A stretch of 64,000 nucleotides of DNA from Trileptium ribeirensis (lineage: Eukaryota > Nematoda > Enoplea > Enoplida > Thoracostomopsidae), in contig JASANE010029061.1 in assembly GCA_030248225.1 (NCBI GenBank), positions 1 through 64,000 on the forward strand, given 5' to 3'. The notes beneath the pieces are model-generated. The model was given only the letters and a program-made list of their open reading frames with translations, had not been told where the DNA came from and searched no databases. Below, piece after piece: positions 22,331 through 34,620 of the stretch (its first letter is position 1; each line of letters opens with the position of its first letter). The translations under genes and the position numbers were made by a program.

Positions 22331-23045
22331 AATTCAAATATAATATTTTTATCCGGCCGGGACCGGGCTGGCCAAAAAGTCCTATGTGTTCGATTTTTCA
22401 GCGCATATAGAGCTTTTATACCACATATATACATACATACATCCCGACAGGGGGTGGGAAGCAGTGAAATCCCCCTGGGAACGTTGACCCGCCACCCCCG
22501 CAGAATCAGGTAAACTCATAGGCGAAAGTTTGACGCCGTCGACCAATAAAAGGTCCTCACCTCCCTCCATAGAAAAATTTCGCTGGCCATCGGGGTTACC
22601 CTCTCGCGGAGGGGGGAGGTTCTACCCCACTCGCATGTATGCATCGTCATGTATGCGAATATACCAAAAACCAAATCATTGTTTAATCACTATTCTTAAA
22701 AAACCATATCCGAAGTTTGTCAGTATACGTAATAATCTTGTTGGCATATCAAAAACTCAACATAAATCGTTTCAACATTTCAGTTTATTAGTTCAAATAA
22801 ACTGTACGTTGTGAGCTAAAGTTCACAGTTTCAGGAAGGTGCTGTGGAATTTGCACTGTCCTAGTTAGTAGCAAGCATTATATTTTCAGCTAAAGCTCCA
22901 GATTGTTTATCTGTTCTACCAATTTGGTACCAAAAATATTTTTTATGAAACAGTAGCTCCGGCACCCAAATTTTACCTTTACCGGGCCCGGGCTTCGACG
23001 TTGCCCGGGGCGTGGCTAAATTTGTTAGCCCCGTTACATCTCTAG
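22330..23045. repeat. dispersed repeat, copy 2 (copy 1 at 1161-1875)
   Basis: It begins with a CCGGCCGGGACCGGGC edge and ends with GGGCCCGGGC...GCCCCGTTACATC, matching the edges and interior of copy 1. About 22440-22640 is a GC-rich insertion (ggggtgggaag ... ggaggggggagg) that copy 1 lacks. Confidence 0.6.
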
Positions 23046-23273
23046 TAAACTCACGCATTAACTGTTATTGTGACGCCATAACAGGCATACCAACAAATTC
23101 CTTAAAGCAAAATTCCCACATTGACATGTGACACATGACGTTCACATTCACACATGGCATATTAATAATTTTTTGTACGCTGTCTTAACTTTAATGAGTG
23201 ATGTTGCCTGCTAGAAAAGTGTTTTTACAGTTAACCGCTATGTACATGCATTATATTTTTTATTTATTTTCAT

Positions 23274-23559
23274 GCAAAATTCGATTTCAAAGATCCAGAA
23301 GCAATACGTGTGTTATCGTGGGCTCTTCTCAAAGATGACTTTGGTCTCGACATTGTGATACCACGTGGAACTCTTGTGCCACGCATTCCGTTACGATTAA
23401 ATTATATACTTTGGTTGGAGGATATTGTTCGTTTACAGACGGCTGGTTGTCGCGATAAGTCGATTGCGATGTCTCCGTCTCCAGGTGCAGCAAATAGTCC
23501 AGCTTTGTTTACCGAAAACGGCAACATCGAAGTAAATACAATATATGGTATTGATATTG
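23274..23559 (+). CDS. METTL16: METTL16 exon 2 (residues ~42-137; SAM-binding strand 1)
   Basis: The frame reads FDFKDPEAIRVLSWALLKDD, then LVPRIPLRLNYILWLEDIV, and ends YGIDI-G. These match the family's NFKDPEAVR, VPLRLNYIHWVEDL and RGIDIGTG blocks; the last is SAM motif I. The 3' donor is ATTG|GTAGGT, phase 1. The 5' boundary is a problem: the conserved frame is open back to about 23235, but no AG lies just before it. The only nearby AG (23229-23230) would put the exon in the wrong frame. I start at GCA 23274 because that joins to exon 1 in phase 0 and keeps the whole CDS a multiple of three. A micro-exon, a rare acceptor or a sequence error are alternatives. Confidence 0.8.
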
Positions 23560-23609
23560 GTAGGTGTATTAACCCACATGGTTTATATCATGTCATGCAT
23601 AATAGATAA

Positions 23610-26600
23610 AGCTGGATTTTAAGCTTTTATTCAATTCATTATTCATTGAAGTATAGGGTTTTATGAAACGGAGCGAGCTGAGTTTCCACTGAGGGCGCTA
23701 GGGGGAAAATTTGAGAAAATTCTTTTTTGTCTGTTCGTTCTGTTCTGTTCGTAACTCACCGTCAGATGATGTATTTCGATAATTTTTGACGCCGTCCTAT
23801 GAGGAGGTGGAAATTCACGACTTTATCAATTTGGTCGCAATCTACTTCGGTCTTCACCATTCCACTTTTTGTGATCCATACTTTATTCCTAACTCGAAAC
23901 CCCAAAAATTCCGATTTTCGATAGGTACCGTCACAAATCGAATTTTTTTCTTATTTGTACCTTGTCGGAATAGACCTAGATAAAATGATGCGTATAGTTT
24001 ACCATTTTACCCCAATCCAAACACCCTTTAAAAAGTTACGTTTGTTTTTTTCAGAAATTATGCTTTGACTTCAATTATCACCGTTCACATTGGCTTTATG
24101 TCCTGCTGACCACCGTTATCACATCGTATCTCCTGAGACAATTATTCCTCTTAAGGATTTGATAACGTTAATAATGCATTCACTAATAGTGCCCGATTAA
24201 TCGTAGACGAGAACGCTACTCTTGAACTATTAGCTCGTTGGCACCTCATCAATAATTCACAAACCTGTACTTGAGACAATCTCTGTTATCTCGTCAAACG
24301 TGGTGATTTAGCGAGACATGACAAATTTGAATGGCGGTATACCAACTATATATAGTTGTTTGTCAACCACCACATCTCACTAGGGCAAGCCACATTACGT
24401 ACTTATAATAGCATATATAGACAGTTTGCCGCGAGAGTGGATCACCAAACAATTAAAATTAATAAGACTTGAACAAGAATACTGTTACCGATTGGTATTA
24501 TTGTCGCGATTTCATAGTCGTTTTTGTCCGAGACCACTGGCAACAAGTAACAATTTGTGAGCCAGGTATCAACGTAGAAACTGACGAATCAATGTTCTTT
24601 CGCCAAAAATATCATCGAGAACAACGTCGTTGAAAACATGGCTGGGGCTTAGGAATGATATAACGTCGGTCTCAGCGTAAAAGGTCTTTTCGCGTAACCA
24701 ACTGCAACATTCCAACAATAATGTCTTTAATAATTCAACATGTCCTTCCTGGCACCCGTAGTTTAACTGATAGTTTCGTCACATACATCCACGGCTTACG
24801 ACAATTGTCTAATCCTAATTTCTATACTCATGACACTTTGTCAGTTCCGATGTTTCGACTGTTCACAATCAGAACATCGATTGATTATGGGGACAGCCGA
24901 AGGCATTCGTACACAAACGAGGAGGTGTCAATTCCGAGCTGTTCGAAAGATACACCGTGGGTTTACTTGGCGCCAACATTTAAAAAAACCAAATGGGTGC
25001 ATTGATCAGCCAGCTGCAGCATCAATATTCACATTAACAGTAAGTTGTGTTATCACTAAGCCCTTGGGGGTTTGCTACCCGTCATCGCGCGCTAAGCTAT
25101 ACCGTCAATAGTATCATTGAATATTAAATAGCGAAAAAGAATTTTTTTGGGTCAAATTGCCACTTAAAACTTAACTATCTCATCAACTGCTTAACTGCAT
25201 TCATGTCAAAGCCCTATCAGTTCTGGGCAGTATCCGTTTTAACTTGTAAAAATGCACCAATCCGATCAAAAGTTACATTTGCCTTCTTTATACAAACAAA
25301 ATACACATTTCAAATTTTTTTGTTTTTTTTTTGCATTTTAACAAATTGCTAGCATCTCTGCAACCTGGTGGAATACAGCCAATAACCTAATGAAAGCTAG
25401 CTTAACTCTGCGTAGACTTATCTTATCGAAATCCACCTTATCAAAAATTATTGCAGTTTGAATGAAAAAGTCCATTTTGGGGGGACCCTACTTACACAAC
25501 CATCAGTCCTACGTCAGCGGAGTGAAATAGTGGCCTTTTTACCTTTGGGATTAGGTCGGCCACTTTAAAAGGGGTAATTTAGGAAAAAAATCTTCAATCG
25601 AGATCTACAACTGTGTTGACCACGATTTTTTTGTGGGGCTACTCCATAGACTGCTGCGGCCCAAATATGGCAATAAGACCCTTTGTCAGAAATAGCGATT
25701 TTTCAAACTTCAGCATGTTGCACGTTTTACCTTACAATGAGTATTTATTAGGTTATCAAGCACTCTGAATACGGTGATTTTGCTATTTAGAGTTCACCCT
25801 AACGTTGTGCTTTTTCATATGGTTTCAAGGGCTTTACGGCCGACGAACCGGATTCCCAAAATGTGAGTTTTCGTTTGTTTCATTATTTATTGTTTGCAAG
25901 ATGTTAAGAATGGTTAATATATCGGTTTTTTCGGTACGCTGAATATGTTGGTTTGATTATCTAGAGACTAGCATGAATACTCCGTGTGTTTTCGATGAGT
26001 TTCGGGTCGAAGAGGTTTTAGGGTTTTTAATCGGGTTCACGGCTACAGAGGTTTTTGTGTACTATGTCAAAAACAAAGTCTGTTACAAGATTATATCAAA
26101 ATTAGCACTTGATGAAACCACGCTCGCTCCGTTTCACACTCGTTTGCGAGTTACTAGTTTAATACTTTTATCGAGTTTTATTCCTACACTATGTATACAG
26201 GCTGCTCCAAATTCCCTAAATTGGGGGTCCATAATGATTAACATGAACTGGACTATTAGCCAGCTTTTTTCTAGCTCCGATCTGGTGGAAGGTATTTGGC
26301 GGGCTACAGCGCTAATTCATCTGTGGGTTCCACCAGTTTAACTGTAAAGTACCGTACCTATCGTAGCCGTGCGGAAAATTACTGGTGTTCATGAGCTGGG
26401 GAAGCCGAAATTTACCGTGGGCAGGTGATAACCTGGTGTATCCTAGATCACTGTTTGGATAAGTCTGGGTATATATACGTCTATAGCTATGTGGGCTCTT
26501 CAGGGGCAAAATTGCTAAATTTTGATAGCAAAAAACTCATATTTCAACTGTTTTCAATACAATGGCAATTGCACATATAGGGCTTTTATAGCTATGGGTT

Positions 26601-27701
26601 TATAGCATTTTATGTTTGTTGAACACGATGAAAGTAATATTGTAACGGCGTTATACGTATTCACTAGTGGAAAATTGTTGCGCAACTTGAAAATAGGGTA
26701 TATATATATACCTGAATTTCTTATTTTTCTCAACAATGTGTCGAAATGCTTTACATTGCATTTATTGCTGGTTTATATTAATGTGTTCTGCGTCTTTGAA
26801 GAGAGCTCAATGATTCTAATTTGGAACATCGGAGTTGTTACAGAGCGCAGACCAGCTGTAGCAATCGCGGAGGTTCTCTCGACGCTCGAGTTGCTTTTGT
26901 GTCAGTAGACGGCTTTTTATGTTACACAGTTATACTAAGGCAGATCCGATGATATGGCGCCAGTTTTACATTTGAATAAAACCGAGCTTGTACCTGCCCG
27001 CCCATAAAAGTAATAAATATGGCGGAAAGATCAGCCACGTCGTCCCACACTGCATAAAATATTTATAAAAAAGTACGGCATGAGTGTGCCTTTGTTATTC
27101 AAGGGTTCATAATAAAATCTTGCTTACATGATATTAGCGACGTTCCTAAATGTATAAGTACCTAATGCGGAGGTATTAGCAGCTGAGTAAAATGTGTCAT
27201 TGCATTTTGCAAACATTCGTTTGTACACAGACATGGAAAGGATGTTCGTCTAGAACGTGATACTTCATTTATTCGGCATAACAAACTTATGTGTGAATGG
27301 AAGGGGAATATTCACTAGTGAAAACAGAGTATTGATCGGTGGCACTATTGCAAATAATTACTCATGGTACATCGAACACATTTACTTCAAAAATGCAATG
27401 TGTTTATCTGGCATCTGCCTCTGCTGTTGAACAAGTGTGTATCATTTATATGTATATTTTAATATTTATTCAGTGTAGCTTTCTGTCGTCAATTTTTTGT
27501 TAGATCTCAGTAAGGTGGAATGTCCTGGATTTGATACTTGGACTTAGCTTCTACATTGCTTTGTCCTTCGATGATTATGGAAAATTGTAGCTGACACCGA
27601 AACTCTGTGCATGTATGGAATGATTTTGAACTTATTAGCGGTTTTATAGTTGGCAGTTTTGCTTTAAATATATTCAAGTAATTCGCATAAATATATTGCA
27701 G
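23610..27701 (+). other. METTL16 intron 2 (3' portion): repeats, no gene
   Basis: The intron begins GTAGGT at 23560. Positions 23660-25120 contain scattered short frames that look like decayed coding DNA (for example the frames at 24721-25111) but match no family I recognise. Positions 25520-25990 are related to 44690-45150. The rest is AT-rich filler. Confidence 0.45.
25520..25990. repeat. dispersed repeat (relative at 44.69-45.15 kb)
   Basis: Both copies carry 'cgagatctacaactgtg' followed by 'gtgggg/gtgggatcac', a 'gaaatagcgattttt' zone, 'ttattaggttatcaagcactctgaat'-type text and 'gattatctagagactagca'. The overall order is the same, so this is one old element in two places. Confidence 0.55.
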
Positions 27702-27842
27702 GCACCGGTGCTTCTTGTGTGTATCCATTGCTAGGAGCGAAACAGTGTGGTTGGAAGTTTTTGGCTACCGAGAAGGATGCACAATCCGTGATTACGGCGC
27801 GGGAAAATATCCGTCGAAACGGGTTTGACAATTTTATAAACG
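27702..27842 (+). CDS. METTL16: METTL16 exon 3 (residues ~137-184; SAM-binding core)
   Basis: The acceptor TATTGCAG at 27694-27701 opens the exon. It completes GIDI-G with TGASCVYPLLGAKQCGWKFL, then ATEKDAQSVITARENIRRN. This is the Rossmann-fold SAM pocket (GTGAS loop) followed by the acidic end of strand 2 (ATE). The exon ends AAC-G|GTACGC in phase 1 and joins exon 4 to read NVVKV, as in other METTL16 proteins (KVVKV). 141 nt. Confidence 0.92.
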
Positions 27843-29769
27843 GTACGCGTACTAATGAACTGAAGTTTTGCATAATCGATTGCTATTTGTTGTTTTGCTC
27901 TATTGAATGTAGCAATCTAGTAACAATGCTGTTATATAGAAAATTCATATTCACTTTAATTATATAATGGAAGTATTTATTTGAAGTTACTGAAGTTTGG
28001 AATTACGCCAGTTGCCGAACTAGTAACGAATTATACGAGAATTACAGCTAGAGTGATGGTATATATTATGTTAAGGATTTCCAAATATTGGTTTTGTAGC
28101 TCCGTGGAGAGCGCACAAATTATCCCAAAGTAAGACGTGACAGAAACTAAATTCGCTGTCAAGTATGTTGAGTCTGTTGTATATTTTCGCCCTTCGGAAA
28201 AGTGTGGAACTCTGGGTGGCATGTTTATGTGTTATTCCTTTTGGGAAATTTCAAAGTAGGAGAACAAGATTTTGTTCTATGTGCTATGTATTTCTATATT
28301 TTCTGGAGACAATTTATTCAAGCCATAAAACAGCGTATTAGCGTTAGAAAATGTAGTCACTAAAATGTTTAAAAATATTTAACATGCTGAAAACATAAAT
28401 TTTAGGGCATTGATAAATCCTGGATTTACTTAATACATGGTGATTCCGGACTTGTGTCTGAACATAATTGCCAGTTATCAGATTTAATCTAAATATGATG
28501 TATAGTTTCAGTTATCGAATATTTGTTCAGCAACTGTGACTACTACGACAAGCCTCACATTTTCTATCTATATATAGCAGTAAAATTGGGAATTTATTGG
28601 GAAAATGAATTAATTAAAATATTGCGGTACTGATTTCAATCCGTACACGTGACAGCAAGTTGCCACAACTATCCTGCCTGTAATAGTAAAACTAAGAGTA
28701 AAGAGACACGAATAAACAACAATTATCCATAAAGACTATAAACCGAGTAGTTGTAGTATACACCAGACAAGCTTAGAAGTGGAGATGCCGAATCTTTCGA
28801 TGGGGCCAGACCGGAGGGGGGATGGCAAAAGCCAGGCCCAGTTACGCCAGCTCTAAACTATCGCACTTCCTGTTTATGACGGAATTATTATCTTCTTCAG
28901 TTATAATACCCGTGCAAGAATGTTAAAATTTTATACTGGTAAATTTCAGTCCTTGGCGTTATGTTATGGTGTTGTACGTCGTTTCAATTTGGGTGGTCAC
29001 CAACACCGCTTTTCAGATACCAAATGGGAAGTAGGTGCACAACAACTACGCTCGTTCATTGAGCAAAGACGATAAACATAGACACAAGTTTGTACTGCGT
29101 CAGATCGTCCCGAGGCTTGGTCCAGCTTGGAAAGATGCATACTTGTGTCACAGCTTTCGAAGAAATCAATCATGCAGCACCGCTCATCTATCGTTAAATT
29201 GTCAGAAATGTTTTGAACTTTGCTAGTTTTGCACTAAACTGGTTTTCTCAATCAGTTTTACCCGGCAACTGTGTTTAATAATATTGTAGAGTATTTTTTT
29301 ACTATTGTCTTCCAGACCTGTCCACAGCTCTCCTGAAAGTGGGGGACTTTGGGTACCCCATGTTCATTCTCGTAGGAAATTTAGCAGAGGGGGACAATTT
29401 TGTTTAAAAATTCTAAATATTTCAATGTTTTCGTGTAGTTTTGCTGTCGCGCAAATATTTTCGAACCATAAAACGACGTTTTAGCATTAAAAATAATGAT
29501 AATTAATGTTTAAAGAACCATGGATTTATACATGAAATAATCTTAGATTTATTTGAACATGATGGTTTCAGCAGAGTAAGTGATTCCCCCTGTGGGCATG
29601 TCAGGTGTCCCAGTGTTAAGTCATTATTAGAATTCGTCAGAAATAATTAAAATTACTCAGAAATAAATTTTCGCGCCATGGGTGCGCATTTTAAATGGGG
29701 CGGTGGTTTCCAATCATGACGGTATATAAGAGCTGATGTGTATTGTTGTGTTTGTTAAAATACTTTCAG
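27843..29769 (+). other. METTL16 intron 3: AT-rich with repeats
   Basis: The donor GTACGC is suboptimal and the acceptor is TACTTTCAG. The intron holds two relatives of one dispersed repeat (28250-28460 and 29330-29580) and otherwise nothing gene-like. Confidence 0.6.
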
Positions 29770-30085
29770 TCGTCAAGGTGGACGATGGCGTTGCATTATG
29801 CCCAGCTATTAGCACTACTTGGTCGGATAAAACTCATCAACGTGGACCTGAGTTTTACGATTTTTGCATGTGCAATCCGCCGTTTTACGATCCTGACGTA
29901 TTGGTGCCAGATTCATCCGAAACTGACGGTGCTACAAGTTTGTCGTTGACTGTTTTAAGACCAGGTCGAGCAGCGCCACATTCAGCTACCGTAGCGAGAC
30001 CTGGTGAAGTATCGGCTCGAGGTGGTGAAGTCGCTTTCGTTAGCAAAATTATCGAGGATTCAAAACAGCTGCGGGAAAAAGTGCG
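29770..30085 (+). CDS. METTL16: METTL16 exon 4 (residues ~184-289; NPPF catalytic motif)
   Basis: The exon starts after TTTCAG and reads VVKVDDG, then EFYDFCMCNPPFYDPDV. NPPF (about residues 219-222) is the catalytic motif that places the target adenosine against SAM; it is intact here. A ~45-residue variable loop follows (SSETDGATSLSLTVLRPGRA). The block RGGEVAFVSKIIEDSKQLRE corresponds to the GGELEFVKRIIHDSLQL segment of the human enzyme, which includes the auto-regulatory K-loop region. The donor is GTGCG|GTAAGT, phase 2. The exon is 316 nt. Confidence 0.95.
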
Positions 30086-31834
30086 GTAAGTTTTAGGCAT
30101 TGTATTAAGTTCAATAAAATGCAGTTCTGATTTACAACCGGTGCTCCCCCGCTACGTACCTTTGGACAAAATATTGGGCTCCCCTTTGTTCAATGCACTT
30201 CCAGGCTATTCCTTATGCTTCCGCAGTAAAAAGCTAACTTCCACCATTTTACAGAAACATAGATTATAATTTTATGACAATTCATGGCTACAGCTAAAAA
30301 TCTCATAAACTGATAAAATTTGTTTAAAACTTGGTTTTAGCATCTATCAGAAGCGTTTCTGTCGCGTTCTACGTGATATAACACTGACTTTTATGACATC
30401 TGCTCTGTGTCCTTCATTGTTTGTACATATTTTAAATATGTACAAACATACAGACTACGGCATCACAACTCTTAAATATATCTTGTTTTGCTGTGGATAG
30501 CGCCGAAACGTTGATATTTTAAGTTTTGAGAGTTATATCTGGAAATTAAAATAATTTCAAGCTGTAACGACAATCTAAATGTATTAGGAGCTGGCAAAGC
30601 GATGTTAAACGGAGCTAGTAAGGTTACTCTGCGCGGAGCATTTCGTTGTTTCAAATTCAGCTCCCTGAACCCCACAATAGCAATAATATACCAGCAATAC
30701 TTTAATACCAATGGTACGGTTAATCTGATCGCACACCAAAACTGTGGGTTCCCAAGACTTGCCTTATTCCATGCATATTATGCAAATACAGTTACTTTTT
30801 AAGAGATTACTGTAGGTTTATGACCCATAGTTTCGGAGGCCTAAAAACGCCTGCTTCCTTATTGACAATGTGATAAATTTGACTATTGTTGTTACAAAGT
30901 TTATCAAATTCTGTTCCGACACCATCCTGCAGCGTTTGTAACACAGCCAAACTGGCGTTGATAAAACCATGAAACATGTTTAACTGATGGAATAACGCTA
31001 TAATTCTACCATTGCCACTCCTCAAACCAAGCGAAACAAAAACTTACTTTGTAAAAATTTTGAAAATTTCACGTTTGTGGGTATTTAAATTGTAGCTTTT
31101 TGTTAGAAAACGGCAGATTAGACAAATAATGCGCATTATAGAGTTTTGATTCTCAATGGGAGGATAGAGGTTTCAATTTTTTAATTCGATACCTCTGGCA
31201 ATTGTTGTAACATAAAATAGTTGCAGACTAAATAAACACGTCGAAAAAATAGCTAAATTCCATCAATCTGGTATAGGCGAACAGACTGGAAAGAAAAATT
31301 TTGTCGCAATTATCCGTTTTTTGAGGAAATGCTGCTCGTTCCGTTCCATTTAAAATTGGCGATAAAATCTTGATGGGTCGACTTATGTCTCATTAAAAAT
31401 GAAAACAATCGGTCTGATTGGGAAACTCTAAGATCTGAGTTGGCGACTAAAAGACGGAGGAGGCTATTTTTAGAAATTCAGTTGCTACGCTCACTTTGTG
31501 TAATTTAAAGTTGGCGACAAATTCAAACTGGACCCAGTTTGGATCTTTTTACAAAATAGCTTGGTTGATTGAAAAACTATGAGCCTGGGTGTCTATCGAC
31601 TCTTGATGTGACACTATTTATTCATGCGTTTGAAACCGAACATCAATGAGATGTCGATGTTTTTTAAGTTAAGCAAATTATAATTTGGTATTTTTGATGG
31701 AATTGATCCTATTGCGTGGTTTAAGTTCGCTTACTAAATGTATCGATTCTACTACCAGGATACACCATAAATACAATGATGAAGTGTTTATGGTGTAATT
31801 TAACTCAGAGCGGCATTACATTAAATTTCTTTAG
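30086..31834 (+). other. METTL16 intron 4
   Basis: It is a canonical GTAAGT...TTCTTTAG intron. It contains the 31030-31370 copy of a dispersed repeat related to 18860-19330. No exon-like sequence was seen. Confidence 0.6.
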
Positions 31835-31997
31835 GGTGTATAGCTCGATGCTCGGAAAGAAAAGTAGCTTAGTGCCGCTGAAGACGAAACTCCGACATAC
31901 AACGGGTATCATGGATTGGATTGAAACTACGTTTTGTCAAGGACGAACTTTGCGATGGGCATTGGCGTGGACCTATTGTCAGGATGTGGTGCTTCGA
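31835..31997 (+). CDS. METTL16: METTL16 exon 5 (residues ~289-343; RNA-binding/catalytic C-lobe)
   Basis: It reads VYSSMLGKKSSLVPLKTKLR, then TTFCQGRTLRWALAWTYCQD, matching the family blocks YSCMLGKK.SL.PLK and FCQGRTMRWALAW that finish the methyltransferase domain. The acceptor TTCTTTAG and donor CGA|GTATGT give phase 2 in and phase 0 out. The exon is 163 nt. Confidence 0.95.
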
Positions 31998-33419
31998 GTA
32001 TGTTATGTCACGAACTGTGCACGTAAAGGTTGTGTTGATGCTGTTTCAATGTAAATGCTCTGACCTGCTATACATCTAGCATTAAACGGTTTCTCAAAAT
32101 CCAAGTATAGTGCCGTTGGAAAAGAACACATTTTGTAAAATTTTTCTCTATTATAGCCAGCTACATTGAACGAATCACTGAAGGCATTTTTTGTGGTTTT
32201 ACTAAGACAGATCCTATGCGCAGTTAGGTTGTGACGCAGGATTTTTGCTCTATCCACTGTTAAACCACAAGAATTAAAAAGTCTGGGTTAAAAACTCGTG
32301 TGAAACAGACAAAAAAACATGTAAGCTAAAAAGAAAGCTTCGCAGATTCAATTTTATTAACTTAAGCAGATTGTACGCTGGAGCCGTCGCTGCTTTTACG
32401 ACTCTATCAGTCACTATTATTTCGGTTATTGCGATGGTGTCACACAAACTGATGGATTATCTCTTTAGCTCAGATTTTACCGTTGCAGGAGGAAATTTGC
32501 CGATATTTTTAGTCACAATAGAAAAAATAAGCAAAAATAAACTGTGTGTGCCATTAAGCAAGTACTTGATATTTTACGACATGTGGTTGTTACTCTTAAG
32601 ATCATGTTGGTTTTATGGTCACCATCATAAAACACGATATTTTTTACGCCATGATATATAACGGTATTTCTTTGGGCATAATGAGAAGATGATTGCTACC
32701 TTGATGTTTTTATTAGAAGTCATAATTTAAAGGTGTTTGTGTCATGATGAGTTAGTCAGGCATTCGCTTTATTAATGTCCACTCTTTGTAGCGAAATTTT
32801 TAGCGCATTGTTTTGCTATAAATTTCAGCTTAAGGCCAATGCTGTTTCATGGTTCCGAAGCTATAAATAGTTAGCTGTCAATCACACTTTTAATTCCAAT
32901 GGCTCCGTTTTTATATAATTTTAGCATTATGATTCATTACGTGTACTACGATTGGGAGTTGCTTGCTAAGTGTTACAATTACATTTATTGTTCCCCTGAT
33001 GGTTTGTTCAAAATAATGTGCATTCGTGCACTATTACATAGATTCTATCAGTAAAAGCCCATTGCAGAGTGAAGTATATTATATCCTACTATCAAAGAGG
33101 CAAATTACTTCAATGGTTGGAGAATCTCGTGTAAAAAATCTGCTGCCATTTTTATCTACATCAACGCTTTTTAAGTCATCAGATAGTTTGTGTTAATTTT
33201 TGGTATTGACAAGTAATGTAGCTTTTAAACTTACTGTGCTTAATTTATTATGGACACTTAACACCGTAAAATAAATGTAAAGTTTGAAAAGCTATTGCTA
33301 AATTTCAGATGGAACATTCAGTTAGATTTAGACGTTTCTATTCGAATTCTAGTGACATACAAATTGTTGACTTGTCCGAATTGTCTTCACATTATCATGA
33401 TGTTATTCAAACATTTTAG
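31998..33419 (+). other. METTL16 intron 5
   Basis: It starts GTATGT and ends CATTTTAG. The open frames at 32371-32661 and elsewhere lack any family character. AT-rich, otherwise nothing seen. Confidence 0.55.
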
Positions 33420-33560
33420 ACACCAGACAAATCAATGAATCCACTGAAACCTAAAACAGCAGTGCAACCTGTAGATCTAACAATATCCCCGTCGTCTTCT
33501 GGAACAAAAACATTGGCAGATCTCGCTCAAAAAATTTCCGATACTTTATTGGAATTAAAG
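33420..33560 (+). CDS. METTL16: METTL16 exon 6 (residues ~344-390; linker into VCR)
   Basis: The frame is open immediately after a TAG whose AG serves as acceptor. It reads TPDKSMNPLKPKTAVQPVDL, then TLADLAQKISDTLLELK, and ends AAG|GTAATT. The PKTAVQPVDLTI stretch lines up with the PRKPITFVVL strand at the start of the vertebrate conserved region (VCR). The match is weaker than in the catalytic exons but sits in the right place, and phase 0 is kept on both sides. The exon is 141 nt. Confidence 0.7.
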
Positions 33561-34563
33561 GTAATTATAATGATATTCATTTTTGGAGTTAATTTTAGAA
33601 TTTGTAACTCCTTTCCCATTAATGTAATAAATTAATATTATACTCTATTTTTTGCAAAAATTTTAAACGTCACAAAGTGTGTACATCAGTGTTGTTACAC
33701 TATGTACATTAATATTAGGCTCCAGTTTTTTTGCTAAACCTACAAACCTCGCAATTTATAAAACAAATATATTTTCTGGGCATTGATCATAGCGTTGAGC
33801 CACAGAAATATTTTTTGGGCTAGGTGAGTTTTGTACAACGAATCAAAATTGTTTAGTATATATCATTCTTAGTAATCGCTATCGAAATCAGAAATTAAAT
33901 CTTTTGTTAGAAATGTACATTGTATAGGTAATCTCGAACATCAGTTGGTCTTTAATGTTTTGATTGTGGTCTCTTGTTCTATTTATTAGCAGTTATTAAG
34001 TTGTATTGTTGGTAGTAATGTCCGCAGGCCGGCTTGAATGGGCCTTAATGTAATATCAGTCCATATCGTCTAAAACTTTTTGTCAAGGACTGTAAATTCT
34101 CAAAAAATTTTCCAAAATTAAAATTGGTGCTCAAACTTGCTACGTAATTTCTTAACGTTTTGACTTACATCATGTTAAGAGAAATATGTTATGATAATAT
34201 TTCTCTAAGCGCAATATAAGTAGAAATTGTTTTTTAAAATAAGCCTTGCCAAATTTGGTACACTGTTGGACAAAATTTGATATGGAATTTTGAATTTGTC
34301 GGTTCGGACCGGCTCATTTTGCATGACTTGTTCTTGGTCATAAATTTTTTGCATGCATTATGTACAATATAATTCAGGCTAGTAGCTTATATGAATCCTA
34401 ATTTTTGGTTATTTGTATTTTTCACAAGAGCCATTGAAAGAATTTACAGAAAGTATTAATGGTAGTCAATTTAAGTCTAAGCGCTTCAAAACATATTTAT
34501 GAACTGAATATTGTCGCTGTTTAACATTTTCCCCCATTTGAATGTATTTGTTCGTTTATGTAG

Positions 34564-34620
34564 CAACTACTGTTAGATGCGTGCACAAAGATAGTAAAAA
34601 GGGTTGCTACAGTACCACAG
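34564..34620 (+). CDS. METTL16: METTL16 exon 7 (57-nt small exon)
   Basis: A 19-codon segment, QLLLDACTKIVKRVATVPQ, lies between TTTATGTAG and a perfect GTGAGT donor. It is in phase 0 at both ends, so including it keeps the frame between exons 6 and 8. It resembles the helix-plus-strand of the VCR (IEKILTDLKVQ...). It is too short to be found as an open frame. RNA evidence would settle it. Confidence 0.65.

Larger units (their letters stand above)
19552..23273 (+). other. METTL16 intron 1
   Basis: The 3.7-kb intron starts with a consensus GTATGT donor. It contains a tandemly duplicated hAT-like element (20149-22006) and copy 2 of the GC-edged dispersed repeat (22330-23045). Its 3' boundary is not canonical (see exon 2). 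Confidence 0.7.

Noticed and set aside
23229..23230. AG as acceptor for METTL16 exon 2
   Set aside because: From there, the frame that encodes the conserved block meets TAA at 23232-23234, and the phase-0 reading is out of register.
32371..32661. 96-codon hydrophobic frame in METTL16 intron 5
   Set aside because: It shows no homology and no splice compatibility; the composition is as expected from AT-rich DNA.
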